Source: Sphingomonas adhaesiva (GTDB lineage: Bacteria; Pseudomonadota; Alphaproteobacteria; Sphingomonadales; Sphingomonadaceae). Taken from it: 64,000 nucleotides of DNA. The notes beneath the pieces are model-generated. The model was not told where the DNA came from and did no database searches. It saw only the letters and a program-made list of their open reading frames with translations. The translations under genes were made by a program, and so were the position numbers. The DNA lies in assembly GCF_036946125.1 (NCBI RefSeq), contig NZ_JAQIJT010000001.1, positions 954,501 through 1,018,500 of the forward strand, given 5' to 3'. Below are positions 35,193-43,982 of the stretch, piece by piece (the first letter of the stretch is position 1; every line of letters begins with the position of its first letter).

Positions 35193-36317
35193 ATGATGCG
35201 TAAGCTTGCCATTTTGGCGGTGCTTGCCTCCACCGCCCTCGCCACGCCCGCGCTCGCGCGCGACAAGGCGTGGTATGTAGGCGTTGAAGGCGGTGCGATG
35301 ATCGTCGAGGACATCGATTATTCGATCGTCGGCGCAACTGGCACGGGCCGCTCGGGCGTCGGCACGGTCGACCACGACTACGGCTATGACGTCGATGGCG
35401 TCATCGGTTACGACTTCGGCGCGTTCCGCCTCGAGACCGAGGTCGGCTACCGCTCGGCCACGATCGATGCGTATCGCAACACCGGCGTGACGCCGAACGG
35501 CGGCACCGGCCTGCCCGCCGGCACGTACAACGGCGTCGGCGGCCGCACCTCGGCGCTCAGCTTCATGGTCAACGGCCTGCTGGACTTCGGTCCGGACGAC
35601 GGCCTGCAGGGCTTCGTCGGCGGAGGTGCCGGTGTCGCCCGCGTGAAGGCGCGCACCGACGTGAGCCGTGCGTATCGTCTGGTCGACGATTCCGACACGG
35701 TCTTCGCCTGGCAGGCGCTGGCGGGTATCCGCGCTCCGCTGAGCGAGAACGTCGACGTGTCGCTGAAGTATCGCTTCTTCAACGCCGACAACGTCAAGCT
35801 GTTCGACCGCGTGGGCAGCTCGTATGACGGCCGCTTCCGCTCGCACTCGCTGCTGGGTGGCCTGACGTACAACTTCGGTGCTCCGGAGGAGGCTGCTCCG
35901 CCGCCGCCCCCGCCGCCGCCGCCCCCGCCGCCGCCTCCCCCGCCGCCCCCGCCGCCCGCGGTGGTCTGCTCGCCGGGTCCGTTCATCGTGTTCTTCGAAT
36001 GGGACAAGTCGGACGTCACCCCGGAGGCCGCGTCGATCCTCGACAACGCCGTCACCCAGTACCAGAACTGCCAGAACGCGCAGGTCATGCTGGCCGGTTA
36101 CACCGACACGTCGGGCTCCGCGCAGTACAACGTGGGCCTGTCCCAGCGTCGTGCGGACTCGGTGAAGGCGTACCTCGCGTCGAAGGGTATCCCGGACGGC
36201 GTGATGACGACCGAAGCGTTCGGCGAAACCCGCCTGCGCGTCGAGACCGCCGATGGTGTGCGCGAAGTGCAGAACCGTCGCGTGGAGATCACCTACGGTC
36301 CGGGTTCGGGCCAGTAA
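35193..36317 (+). CDS. OmpA-family outer-membrane protein with 20-proline linker
   Basis: A 374-residue protein. It has a signal peptide (MMRKLAILAVLASTALATPA then ALA), an eight-strand OmpA-like barrel from KAWYVGVEGGAMIVEDI to GGLTYNFG, an uninterrupted run of 20 prolines (about residues 235-254), and an OmpA C-terminal peptidoglycan-binding domain (FFEWDKSDVTPEAASILDNA, GYTDTSGSAQYNVGLSQRRA, NRRVEITY). It ties the outer membrane to peptidoglycan. GAAAGGGG precedes the start codons. It is the likely major porin-like protein in sphingomonads, and a terminator follows, so it is a single-gene unit. Confidence 0.95.
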   Translation: MMRKLAILAVLASTALATPALARDKAWYVGVEGGAMIVEDIDYSIVGATGTGRSGVGTVDHDYGYDVDGVIGYDFGAFRLETEVGYRSATIDAYRNTGVTPNGGTGLPAGTYNGVGGRTSALSFMVNGLLDFGPDDGLQGFVGGGAGVARVKARTDVSRAYRLVDDSDTVFAWQALAGIRAPLSENVDVSLKYRFFNADNVKLFDRVGSSYDGRFRSHSLLGGLTYNFGAPEEAAPPPPPPPPPPPPPPPPPPPPAVVCSPGPFIVFFEWDKSDVTPEAASILDNAVTQYQNCQNAQVMLAGYTDTSGSAQYNVGLSQRRADSVKAYLASKGIPDGVMTTEAFGETRLRVETADGVREVQNRRVEITYGPGSGQ

Positions 36318-36343
36318 GGTCGATCGCCTCGGCGAACGAATTG

Positions 36344-36375
36344 GGGAGGTCGGCATCCGCCGGCCTCCCTTTTTC
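36344..36375 (+). terminator. Rho-independent terminator after the OmpA gene
   Basis: An 11-bp stem GGGAGGTCGGC/GCCGGCCTCCC (one G-U pair), 4-base loop and T-rich tail TTTTTCTTT at 36370 onward. It lies 27 bases after the stop. Confidence 0.9.
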
Positions 36376-36435
36376 TTTGCCTCCCGCGCGTGAAGCCCTG
36401 CGCGTCCGGCAGCGTTACCTCCCAAGGAGGTTCGC

Positions 36436-36870
36436 ATGTCCATTCCCAAGCTGGTCGGTTTGCTGGAAACCGCGATCTATGTCGACGACATGACGCGCGC
36501 GTGCGCCTTCTACCGGGAGGTGATGGCGATGCGCGCGATGCTGGAGACGCCGCGGCTGACGGCGTTCGATGCGGGATCGGGGGGCGTGCTGCTGATCTTC
36601 GCCCGGGGGCAGTCGCTCGACGACATGCCGGGGCCGGAGGGCGTGATCCCCGGGCACGATGGCGCCGGTCCGTTGCATCTCGCCTTCGGCATCCGTGACG
36701 AGGATGTCGCGTCGTGGCGCGCCCGGCTGGAGACGGCCGGCGTGGCGATCCGCAGCGAGGTGGCGTGGCCGCGCGGCGGGCGCAGTCTCTATTTCGACGA
36801 TCCCGACGGCCATGTCGTCGAACTGGCGACGCGCGGGCTGTGGCCGAACGATCGCGATCGCCCGGCCTGA
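36436..36870 (+). CDS. VOC-family (glyoxalase/bleomycin resistance-like) protein
   Basis: A 144-residue protein of the vicinal oxygen chelate fold with two beta-alpha-beta-beta-beta modules: ETAIYVDDMTRACAFYREVM at the start, PLHLAFGIRDEDVASWRARL in the middle and SLYFDDPDGHVVELATRGLW at the end. Candidate metal ligands are the His in LHLAF and the Glu in VVELAT. A textbook AAGGAGG site precedes the ATG. The substrate is unknown; options are lyase, dioxygenase or thiol-transferase type. It precedes a nitroreductase by about 100 bases. Confidence 0.82.
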   Translation: MSIPKLVGLLETAIYVDDMTRACAFYREVMAMRAMLETPRLTAFDAGSGGVLLIFARGQSLDDMPGPEGVIPGHDGAGPLHLAFGIRDEDVASWRARLETAGVAIRSEVAWPRGGRSLYFDDPDGHVVELATRGLWPNDRDRPA

Positions 36871-36978
36871 ACAACCGGCATCCGCCGGGTTGAACCGCAA
36901 ATGCCTTTGCGTTCATGATGATGTGCGACGCGCCGTAGCGCGCGCATGTCACGATCGGTGCGGAGACGGGGTGAGAGG

Positions 36979-37656
36979 ATGGCGATGGATTTCGATGAGG
37001 TCGTGCTCGGCCGACGCAGCATCCGCGGGTACAAGCCCGACCCGGTGCCGCAGCCGCTGATCGAGGAGATCCTGACGATCGCGATGCGGGCGGCTTCGTC
37101 GATGAACAGCCAGCCGTGGAATTTCTACGTGGTGACCGGCGAGCCGCTCGACCGCATCCGGCGCGGCAATACCGAGCGGATGCTGGCCGGCGTGCCGCAG
37201 TCGCGCGAGTTCAGGATCGGCAACGCATTCGAAAATCAGCATCGTGACCGGCAGGTGGGCGTCGCGAAGCAATTGTTCGCCGCGATGGGGATCGCGCGCG
37301 ACGACAAGGAAAAGCGGCAGGATTGGGTCATGCGCGGGTTTCGGCAGTTCGACGCGCCGGTGTGCATCATCGTGACCTACGACCGTGCGCTGGACGGCAG
37401 CGACGATGCGCCGTTCGATTGCGGCGCGGTGGCGAATGCGCTGGTCAATGCGGCGTGGTCGCGCGGGCTGGGGACGGTCATCAACAGCCAGGGGATCATG
37501 CAATCGCCGGTCGTGCGCGAACATGCGGGCATCGCCGCCGATCAGGTCATCATGAAGAGTATCGCACTGGGCTGGCCGGACGAGGACTTCGCCGCCAACG
37601 CGGTCGTGTCGGAGCGCAGGCCGGTGCAGGAGGCGGCGGTCTTCGTCGGCTTCTGA
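36979..37656 (+). CDS. Nitroreductase-family flavoprotein
   Basis: A 225-residue FMN-dependent nitroreductase-fold oxidoreductase. The N-terminal RRSIRGYKPDPVPQPLIEEI and SSMNSQPWNFYVVTGEPL hold the phosphate-binding arginines and the FMN-binding Ser/Asn. Later blocks are DCGAVANALVNAAWSRGLGT and IALGWPDEDFAANAVV, typical of the family, including its C-terminal catalytic region. The natural electron acceptor is unknown. An in-frame ATG at 36985 with GAGAGG in front is the alternative start. It is convergent with the Caf17-like gene with 4 bases between stops. Confidence 0.85.
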   Translation: MAMDFDEVVLGRRSIRGYKPDPVPQPLIEEILTIAMRAASSMNSQPWNFYVVTGEPLDRIRRGNTERMLAGVPQSREFRIGNAFENQHRDRQVGVAKQLFAAMGIARDDKEKRQDWVMRGFRQFDAPVCIIVTYDRALDGSDDAPFDCGAVANALVNAAWSRGLGTVINSQGIMQSPVVREHAGIAADQVIMKSIALGWPDEDFAANAVVSERRPVQEAAVFVGF

Positions 37657-37660
37657 CCCG

Positions 37661-38404
37661 TCAGGCGGGGGCCGCATCCTCCGCCAGCGCGCTGGCCAGC
37701 CAGGGCGGGATCGACGCGTCACCCAAAGCGTCCACCCGGCGCAGCGTCACCATCACGCCCAGGTCGTCATAGATCGCACGGTGGCGCGCGTCGGCGGCGT
37801 CGGCAGGGGCGACGACCAGGCGCCGGTTGACCTTTGCCCGGTGGTGCATCCGCGCGGTGTTCTCCTGCCCGACATAGCAGCCCTTGGTGAAGCTGACGCC
37901 GTTCAATTCGCGCGCATTGCATTCCAGCCACAGCGTGTCGCCGGCGCCCAGTTCCGCCACCCCCTCCGCGACGCCCAGCGACAGCCGGTGCGCCCGCCAG
38001 CTATCGGAGGGCAGGGCGGGTGGCGCGATCCAGCGCCAGCCCAATGCGTCCAGCCGGGGATCGCGCGTGGCGTCGATGCCGGCGGGCGCGTCGAGGCTCC
38101 AATGAACGGCGAGCCGCTCCTCCGCGGCGATATCGATCGCGCGACGAAGGCGGTACATGCCCAGTCGCCGCACCAGCGCATCGGCCTGCTCCCGCTCCAC
38201 GTCGAGCATGACGTCGTCGCCATCGGGCCAGACGATCAGGTCGAACAGCGCCTTGCCCTGCGGTGTCAGCAGCCCGGCCCAGACCGGGGCGGGCGTGGCG
38301 ACGTCGTTGGTCAGCAGGCCCTGGAGGAAGCCGCGGACGTCGTCGCCCGACAGGCGGAGCAGGGCGCGGTCGGCGAGCATCGTGCGCGGGGTGGTTTCGT
38401 CCAT
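37661..38404 (-). CDS. Folate-binding YgfZ/Caf17-like protein
   Basis: A 247-residue relative of YgfZ/Caf17, which helps assemble or maintain certain Fe-S enzymes with the help of folate. The signature KGCYVGQENTARMHHRAKVN contains the YgfZ-specific cysteine in K-G-C-Y-V-G-Q-E. N-terminal blocks LLRLSGDDVRGFLQGLLTND and LTPQGKALFDLIV also match. The C-terminal barrel is present but short. It is divergent from the dihydroorotase-family gene, with 53 bases between starts. Confidence 0.88.
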   Translation of the reverse strand: MDETTPRTMLADRALLRLSGDDVRGFLQGLLTNDVATPAPVWAGLLTPQGKALFDLIVWPDGDDVMLDVEREQADALVRRLGMYRLRRAIDIAAEERLAVHWSLDAPAGIDATRDPRLDALGWRWIAPPALPSDSWRAHRLSLGVAEGVAELGAGDTLWLECNARELNGVSFTKGCYVGQENTARMHHRAKVNRRLVVAPADAADARHRAIYDDLGVMVTLRRVDALGDASIPPWLASALAEDAAPA

Positions 38405-38457
38405 CGCGGCAAGGTAGGGAGGCGACCGATCGGACGAAAGAGCCAGAAAGGCGAGAG

Positions 38458-39792
38458 ATGGCGACCTACGACCTCCTGCTGCGCGGCGGCACGGTACATA
38501 CCCCGGGCGGGCCGGTGCGCGCGGATGTCGGCGTCAGCGACGGGCGGATCGTGGCGATCGGCGCGACCGGCGACGCGGGGCGGGTGGTCGACTGCACCGG
38601 GCTGGATGTGCTGCCCGGCGTCATCGACACGCAGGTGCATTTCCGCGAGCCGGGGCTCGAGCACAAGGAAGACCTGGCGAGCGGGAGCGAAGCCGCGGTG
38701 ATGGGCGGGGTGGTCGCGGTGTTCGAAATGCCGAACACCAAGCCCAATACCGATTCCGCCGATGCGATCGCGGACAAGCTGGCGCGCGCGAAGGGGCGGA
38801 TGTGGTGCGACCACGCCTTTTATGTCGGCGCGACCAACCACAATGCCCGCGACCTGTCCGAGCTGGAGCGGCTGCCGGGCACCGCGGGGGTCAAGATCTT
38901 CATGGGCGCATCGACCGGCGACCTGCTGGTCAGCGAGGATGCGCGGCTCGCCGAGGTGCTGGCGCATGGGCATCGCCGGGTTGCCATCCACGCCGAGGAC
39001 GAAGACCGGATGAACGCGCGCGTCGACCAGCGCGTCACCGGCGATCCCGCCTCGCATCCGGTGTGGCGCGACGACGAGAGCGCGCTGCTGGCGACGCGGC
39101 GCATCCTGCGGCTGGCGCGCGCGGCGCGGCGCCGGATCCATGTGCTCCACGTCACGACTCCCGCCGAGCTGGAATTGCTGGGGCAGAACAAGGACATCGC
39201 CACCTGCGAGGTGACGCCGCAGCATCTGACGCTGGCGGGCGAGGAGGCCTATCCGCGGCTGGGCACGCTGGCGCAGATGAACCCGCCGATCCGCTCGGGC
39301 GCGCATCGCGACGGTCTGTGGCATTGGCTGAACCAAGGCGTGCCGGACGTGATCGGCTCCGACCATGCGCCGCACACGCTGGAAGAGAAGGGCAAGCCGT
39401 ATCCGGCCAGCCCGAGCGGGATGCCCGGGGTGCAGACGCTCCTGCCGCTATTGCTGAACCACGCCGCGCACGGACGGCTGACGCTCCAGCGCGTGATCGA
39501 ATTGACCAGCGCCGGCGCGCAGCGCGTGTTCAACCTGTCGGGCAAGGGGCGGATCGCGAAGGGGTATGACGCCGATTTCACGATCGTCGACCTGAAGAAG
39601 CGCTGGACCGTGACCGAGGACTGGCTGGCATCGCGCGCCGGCTGGTCGCCGTTCACGGGGATGGAGTTGACCGGCAAGGCGGTCGGCACGATCGTCCGCG
39701 GCCATGTCGCGATGTGGGAGGATGCGCTGGGCGACGCGCCGCAGGGCGCGCCGATCCGGTTCGAGGCGACGGAGTTTCCCGGCGGCGCATGA
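38458..39792 (+). CDS. Dihydroorotase-family amidohydrolase with QxH metal motif
   Basis: A 444-residue cyclic amidohydrolase of the dihydroorotase/allantoinase group, cytoplasmic. Seen: metal loop DTQVHFREPGLEHKEDL, the lysine expected to be carbamylated in GVKIFMGASTG, metal histidines in AIHAEDE and HVLHVTTP, and the catalytic Asp in IGSDHAPHTLEEKGKPYPAS. In most members the first motif is HxH; here it is Q-V-H. I recall similar QVH proteins annotated as dihydroorotase in alphaproteobacteria. Hydrolysis of dihydroorotate is the best guess; another cyclic amide is possible. No pyrimidine gene is adjacent. The ATG at 38458 begins MATYDLLLRGGTV; the frame upstream is antisense. Confidence 0.82.
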   Translation: MATYDLLLRGGTVHTPGGPVRADVGVSDGRIVAIGATGDAGRVVDCTGLDVLPGVIDTQVHFREPGLEHKEDLASGSEAAVMGGVVAVFEMPNTKPNTDSADAIADKLARAKGRMWCDHAFYVGATNHNARDLSELERLPGTAGVKIFMGASTGDLLVSEDARLAEVLAHGHRRVAIHAEDEDRMNARVDQRVTGDPASHPVWRDDESALLATRRILRLARAARRRIHVLHVTTPAELELLGQNKDIATCEVTPQHLTLAGEEAYPRLGTLAQMNPPIRSGAHRDGLWHWLNQGVPDVIGSDHAPHTLEEKGKPYPASPSGMPGVQTLLPLLLNHAAHGRLTLQRVIELTSAGAQRVFNLSGKGRIAKGYDADFTIVDLKKRWTVTEDWLASRAGWSPFTGMELTGKAVGTIVRGHVAMWEDALGDAPQGAPIRFEATEFPGGA

Positions 39793-39813
39793 TCGCCGCC
39801 GGCCGGTATCGCC

Positions 39814-40566
39814 TCAGAACGGGAGCCACTTCGAGGTTTCGGTGAACTTCATGTAGCCGACGTTGACCCCGGCACGCCAGCCGACGCCCAGGCGCACGGG
39901 GATCAGCACCACATTTCCCTTGCGCAGATAGGTCGCGGCGAAGCCGCCGACGAAATACAGCCGTCCCTCGGCGCCCGGGAAGCGCTTGAACAATTCCTGC
40001 GAGTCGTAGAGGTTGTAGACGAGGACGAAGACCTTGTTGGCGTCGCCGCCGACATCGAACCCGACCGACGGTCCGGTCCAGTAGACGGGACGCTGCCCCT
40101 CCACCTTGTGCGTCATCACTCCCGAGCCGTAGCGCAGGCCGACGACGAACGCGCCCGCCGCCTCGCGTCCCGCGATATAGGCGTTGGGCTCGCCCTGGTC
40201 CTTCAGAATCTTCTCGATGATCTGAGCGAACCCTTCCGCACCCTTGCCGAACACGTCCTCGCCCGCGGCGATCAGGTCGTCGCGCTTGTAGGTGTCGGCC
40301 GCGTTCGTCGTGGCATTGGCGCGGGTTTCGGCGGCGGGGGAGGGGACGCTCGGCGCGGTGGCCGGTGCCTGCGGCGCGGCGGTCGGGGCGTCGGGATACG
40401 CGGGCGTGGGCGCCTGCGCCGGGGTGGGGGCAGGCCGCGCGGCACCACGCGGCGCGACGTCGCCATCGATCGCGGCGTTGGGATCGATCGTGCGTACCTG
40501 TGCAGAGGCCGGCGCGACCAGCATCGCCCCGGTGACCGCCAGTGCCACCCACCGCTTCATCGCCAT
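39814..40566 (-). CDS. EipA-like periplasmic protein (DUF1134)
   Basis: A 250-residue secreted protein. A signal peptide (MKRWVALAVTGAMLVAPASA) is followed by a low-complexity alanine/proline segment (about residues 35-80) and then the DUF1134 domain. That domain has YIAGREAAGAFVVGLRYGSG, GPSVGFDVGGDANKVFVLVY and YLRKGNVVLIPVRLGVGWRA, and ends WLPF. DUF1134 is the EipA family, reported in Brucella as a periplasmic envelope-integrity protein. Start is ATG at 40566 or, less likely, ATG at 40560. It is convergent with the amidohydrolase gene, 21 bases away. Confidence 0.85.
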   Translation of the reverse strand: MAMKRWVALAVTGAMLVAPASAQVRTIDPNAAIDGDVAPRGAARPAPTPAQAPTPAYPDAPTAAPQAPATAPSVPSPAAETRANATTNAADTYKRDDLIAAGEDVFGKGAEGFAQIIEKILKDQGEPNAYIAGREAAGAFVVGLRYGSGVMTHKVEGQRPVYWTGPSVGFDVGGDANKVFVLVYNLYDSQELFKRFPGAEGRLYFVGGFAATYLRKGNVVLIPVRLGVGWRAGVNVGYMKFTETSKWLPF

Positions 40567-40726
40567 CTCACGTTACCCCGCCACACGTTTGGCGAACCTA
40601 GCCACGGATCGCCTGTCGCCGCAATGAACGGGCGACGATGCGAGTCCGCCGCGCGCCGGGCGGAATTTGCGCGCCCTCGGTTGATCCCGCCCCAATGCCT
40701 CGTTATAGCCCGGCCCACGCCAGCCC

Positions 40727-40816
40727 GGAGACGTGGGTGAGTGGCTGAAACCAACGCTTTGCTAAAGCGTCGTACGGGAAACCGTACCGAGGGTTCGAAT
40801 CCCTCCGTCTCCGCCA
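40727..40816 (+). tRNA. tRNA-Ser (GCU)
   Basis: A 90-base class II tRNA gene. Acceptor stem GGAGACG/CGTCTCC, D arm with GAGTGGCTGAAA, anticodon stem ACGCT/AGCGT around TTGCTAA (anticodon GCU), a long variable arm (GTACGGGAAACCGTAC), T arm GGG-TTCGAAT-CCC, discriminator G and encoded CCA. Confidence 0.95.
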
Positions 40817-40980
40817 CCTGTCCTCGCCACTCCGACAAGCATCTCCGTCGGCCGCCGGGGTATATGGTGGGGGCGACATGCGGACATCGATGTCGAGGAC
40901 GCGGGCGGCCTGAGGTGCGGCGGTGGCTGTGGGCGCGCGGCGCCAGGCTAGGTCGGCACGACGCGACGCAGAGGTCTGGT

Positions 40981-42303
40981 CTAGCCGCGATACCGGCCGA
41001 GATCGATGCCGAGGCGCTGCACCTTGTAGTAGAAGGTCTTGCGCGGCAGGCCGAGCGCGCCGCAGGCGCGGGTGACGTCTCCTTCCGCGGCGATCAGCGC
41101 CTCCTCGATCGCTTCCGCCTCGAAGCGGTCGACGCGCTGCTTCAGGTCCTGCGTCGGCGCGGCCCCGTCGTCGTGCGGATCCGACCCCGTCAGCCCCAGC
41201 ACGACATTGTCCGCGAAGCGCAGTAGCTCGCGCACGTTGCCGGGCCAGTCGTGCCGCTCCAGATGGCGGAACACCGCGCCGCTGAGCGGCGGCGGCGCGA
41301 TCCCCAGTCGCGCTGCCGCCCTGGCGACGAAGGCGCGGAACAGCGGTGCCACGTCCTCGCGCCGCTCGCGCAAGGGCGGCAGCCGCAGCGTGACCCCATT
41401 GACGCGGTAGAAGAGCGACGCACGAAACCGCCCCGTCGCGACCAGTTGCTCCAGATCGCTGTTGCTGGCCGCCACCACGCGCAGGTCGAGCCCGCGCGCG
41501 ACCGAAGCGCCGAGCGGAGTCACCTCGCGCCGCTCCAGCACGCGCTGCATGCTCAGCTGCATCCCCTCCGACAGGGCATCGACATCGTCGAGGAACAGCG
41601 TCCCGCGATGGGCCTGTTCGACCCGGCCGGTGCGCGGCATCGCGTTGCCCGGTACCGCACCCGCGACATGACCGAACAGCTCCGCCTCGGGAAACCCCTG
41701 CGGCAGCGCGCCGCAGTCGACCGTGACCATCGGTCCGCGGCGGCGCGAGCGGGCATGCAGCATGTCCGCCACCACACTCTTGCCGGTGCCGGTCTCGCCC
41801 TGGATCAGGACGTCGATCTCCATCGGCGCGATCTGCGCGATGGCGCGGCGCAGCTGCTCGATCGCGGGGGACCGGCCCAGCAGCGGCCCTTCGTCGGCAT
41901 CGAAGGAGGCGGCGCGCAGCCGGGCGTTTTCGACCACCAGCCGCCGCCGCTCCATCGCGCGAGCGATCGAGGCGATCAGCTGATCGACGACGAAGGGCTT
42001 TTCCAGCACGTCGCACGCGCCGTGCCGCAGCGCGCGTACCGCGGTGCCGACGTCGGCATGGCCCGAGACGAGGACGACCGGCAGGTCAGGATCGCGCGTG
42101 ACGATTCGCGACAGCAGCTCCATGCCGTCCATCCCCGGCATGCGGATGTCGGTGACGACGACGCCGTCGAAGCCGTTGTCGACCTCGCGCAGCGCCGCCG
42201 CCGCATTGGCGACCGCGGTCACCGCATAGCCGGCGAGGTCGAGGGCCTGCGCGGTGGCCCGCCGCAGGTCGTCGTCGTCGTCGACGAACAAGACGCCGTT
42301 CAT
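40981..42303 (-). CDS. dctD: DctD-like sigma-54-type response regulator, GAFTGA motif degenerate
   Basis: A 440-residue response regulator. The receiver domain has phospho-acceptor Asp in VVVTDIRMPGMDG. The AAA+ domain has Walker A GETGTGKSVV and Walker B GTLFLDDVDAL, plus WPGNVREL. The C-terminal Fis-type helix-turn-helix is ACGALGLPRKTFYYKVQRLG. The sigma-54 contact loop, normally GAFTGA, reads GAVPGNA in LFGHVAGAVPGNAMPR. In the DctBD pair it would respond to C4-dicarboxylates and switch on dctA, which is 6 kb away. It is co-transcribed behind dctB (ATGA overlap). Confidence 0.85.
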   Translation of the reverse strand: MNGVLFVDDDDDLRRATAQALDLAGYAVTAVANAAAALREVDNGFDGVVVTDIRMPGMDGMELLSRIVTRDPDLPVVLVSGHADVGTAVRALRHGACDVLEKPFVVDQLIASIARAMERRRLVVENARLRAASFDADEGPLLGRSPAIEQLRRAIAQIAPMEIDVLIQGETGTGKSVVADMLHARSRRRGPMVTVDCGALPQGFPEAELFGHVAGAVPGNAMPRTGRVEQAHRGTLFLDDVDALSEGMQLSMQRVLERREVTPLGASVARGLDLRVVAASNSDLEQLVATGRFRASLFYRVNGVTLRLPPLRERREDVAPLFRAFVARAAARLGIAPPPLSGAVFRHLERHDWPGNVRELLRFADNVVLGLTGSDPHDDGAAPTQDLKQRVDRFEAEAIEEALIAAEGDVTRACGALGLPRKTFYYKVQRLGIDLGRYRG

Positions 42304-43982
42304 TCGCTCCGCTCCAGTTCGACGATGAATTCAGCCCCCTTCGCCGGATGCCCCGCGGTCAGCGTGCCGCCGAGCTCGGCGACGATATCGCGCGAAATGA
42401 CGAGGCCGAGGCCGAGCCCGCTCTGCTTCGACGTGCGGAACGGCTGGAACAGCGCGTCGCGCATCCCGGGGTCGATCCCGGGACCGTCGTCGGTGATGAC
42501 GATGCGCACCCGGTCCCACGTCTCGACGGTGGTCGCCGTGATGGTGCGCGCGCCGGCGTCCAGCGCGTTCTGCACCAGGTTCAGCAGCACCTGCTCGACC
42601 CGCACGCGCTCGGCGCGGACGCAGACGTCCGGTCCGCTCGTCACGAACTCCGCCCCCAGGATCGTCAGTCGGTCGCGCAGCAGCAGGCGGATGCCGTCGA
42701 ACACGTCGTTCACCGACAGCCGCCCGATCTCGCCGGGCGCGCGGCGGGCGAAACCGCGCATCTCGCGCGTGATGCTGCCGATCCGCTCGGTCAGGGCCGC
42801 GATATGCCCGATCGCCTCGCGCGCCTCGGGCAGGCGGTCGCGGTCGAGCAGCAGCGTGGCGTTGTGCGCATAGGCGCCGATCGCGGCGACCGGCTGGTTG
42901 ATCTCGTGCGCGACGCCTGCGGTCACCTGCCCCAGCGTGGCGAGCTTGTTCGCCTGGATCAATTGCTCGCGCAGCGCCGCCAGCCGCTTGTCGGCGGCGG
43001 CGGCGATCCGCGTCTCCTCGTTGCGGCGGCGATGACGCCACAGGAGGTAGAGCGCGACGATGCCCAGCGCCGCGATCCCCACCGCCAGCCGCGCGAAGGT
43101 GATCGCGGAGGCGACGGCCGCCGCGGTGCCGACGATGACATGGACCTGCCAGCCATGCACCGGCTCGACCGCCTCGACGAAGGCGGCACGGTGCAGCCCG
43201 GCCTGTCCCTCCCGTCGCACCACCGCGCTGCGGAACAGCGCATTCTCGACCAGCGGGGCGGCGCCATATTCCAGCGATCGCCGCGCCGTCGCGCGCTCCT
43301 CGTCGCTGAGCGGCCTGATCGTCTGGAACCGCCACGCCGGGTCGGCACTCACCAGGATGATGCCGCGGCCGTCGGTCACGAAGGCGGCGTTGGTCGCCTC
43401 GCGCCACTCGCGTTCCAGCGCGCGGAAATCCACCTTCACCACGAAGACGCCCAGCGCCTGCCCGCCCGCGTCGATCCGGCGGGTGATGTAGAGGCCCGGC
43501 TTCCGACTGCGCTGACCGAGCGCGAACTGCTGCGCCGACTGCGCGCGCATCGCATCGCGGAAATAGCCGCGGAACGAATAATCGTCCCCGACGAAGCTGC
43601 CCGGCAGCTGCCAGTTGCTCGCCGCCACGGTTCGGCCGCGCGCATCGAGCAGATAGACGTTGGCCGCGCCGGTCTCGGCACTCAGCGCCTCCAGCTTGCG
43701 GTTGACCACCCCGATCAGCGCCGGGTCACGCGTCAGCAGCGCGGCGCGCGCCTCCGCGTCACCGGCCAAAGCGATCGGCAGCAGGTTGAACTTGTCGAGC
43801 TCGCGCCGATAACCGGATGCGAGCAGGATCGCGGACGCACGCGCCCGCTCGGCGACGCCGTCGACCGCACGGGCGGTCGCCAGCCGCTCCGCCAGCAACA
43901 GCGCGCCCGCCAGCAGCCCGGCGAACAGCAATGCGACGCCGACCAGCAATCTCGTACGCGAGGACGTGACCCGGAACAGCAC
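42300..43982 (-). CDS. dctB: DctB-like sensor histidine kinase (C4-dicarboxylate)
   Basis: A membrane histidine kinase of about 560 residues. It has a first membrane segment (LLVGVALLFAGLLAGALLLA), a periplasmic PAS-like sensor domain (YLLDARGRTVAASNWQLPGS, YRRELDKFNLLPIALAG), a second membrane segment (LAVGIAALGIVALYLLW), a coiled linker, H-box GVAHEINQPVAAIGAYAHNA and ATPase boxes NLVQNALDAG and GLGLGLVISRDIV. This matches DctB. The GTG at 43982 is preferred (start VLFRVTSSRTRLL); a TTG at 44045 would add 21 unlikely residues. The ATGA overlap with dctD makes an operon. The periplasmic domain keeps a YFRDAMRAQ-type region as in DctB. Confidence 0.85.
   Translation of the reverse strand: MLFRVTSSRTRLLVGVALLFAGLLAGALLLAERLATARAVDGVAERARASAILLASGYRRELDKFNLLPIALAGDAEARAALLTRDPALIGVVNRKLEALSAETGAANVYLLDARGRTVAASNWQLPGSFVGDDYSFRGYFRDAMRAQSAQQFALGQRSRKPGLYITRRIDAGGQALGVFVVKVDFRALEREWREATNAAFVTDGRGIILVSADPAWRFQTIRPLSDEERATARRSLEYGAAPLVENALFRSAVVRREGQAGLHRAAFVEAVEPVHGWQVHVIVGTAAAVASAITFARLAVGIAALGIVALYLLWRHRRRNEETRIAAAADKRLAALREQLIQANKLATLGQVTAGVAHEINQPVAAIGAYAHNATLLLDRDRLPEAREAIGHIAALTERIGSITREMRGFARRAPGEIGRLSVNDVFDGIRLLLRDRLTILGAEFVTSGPDVCVRAERVRVEQVLLNLVQNALDAGARTITATTVETWDRVRIVITDDGPGIDPGMRDALFQPFRTSKQSGLGLGLVISRDIVAELGGTLTAGHPAKGAEFIVELERSE

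Noticed and set aside
35890..35965. A microsatellite or CRISPR-like repeat
   Set aside because: It is the CCG/CCC codon run for the OmpA proline linker and stays in frame.
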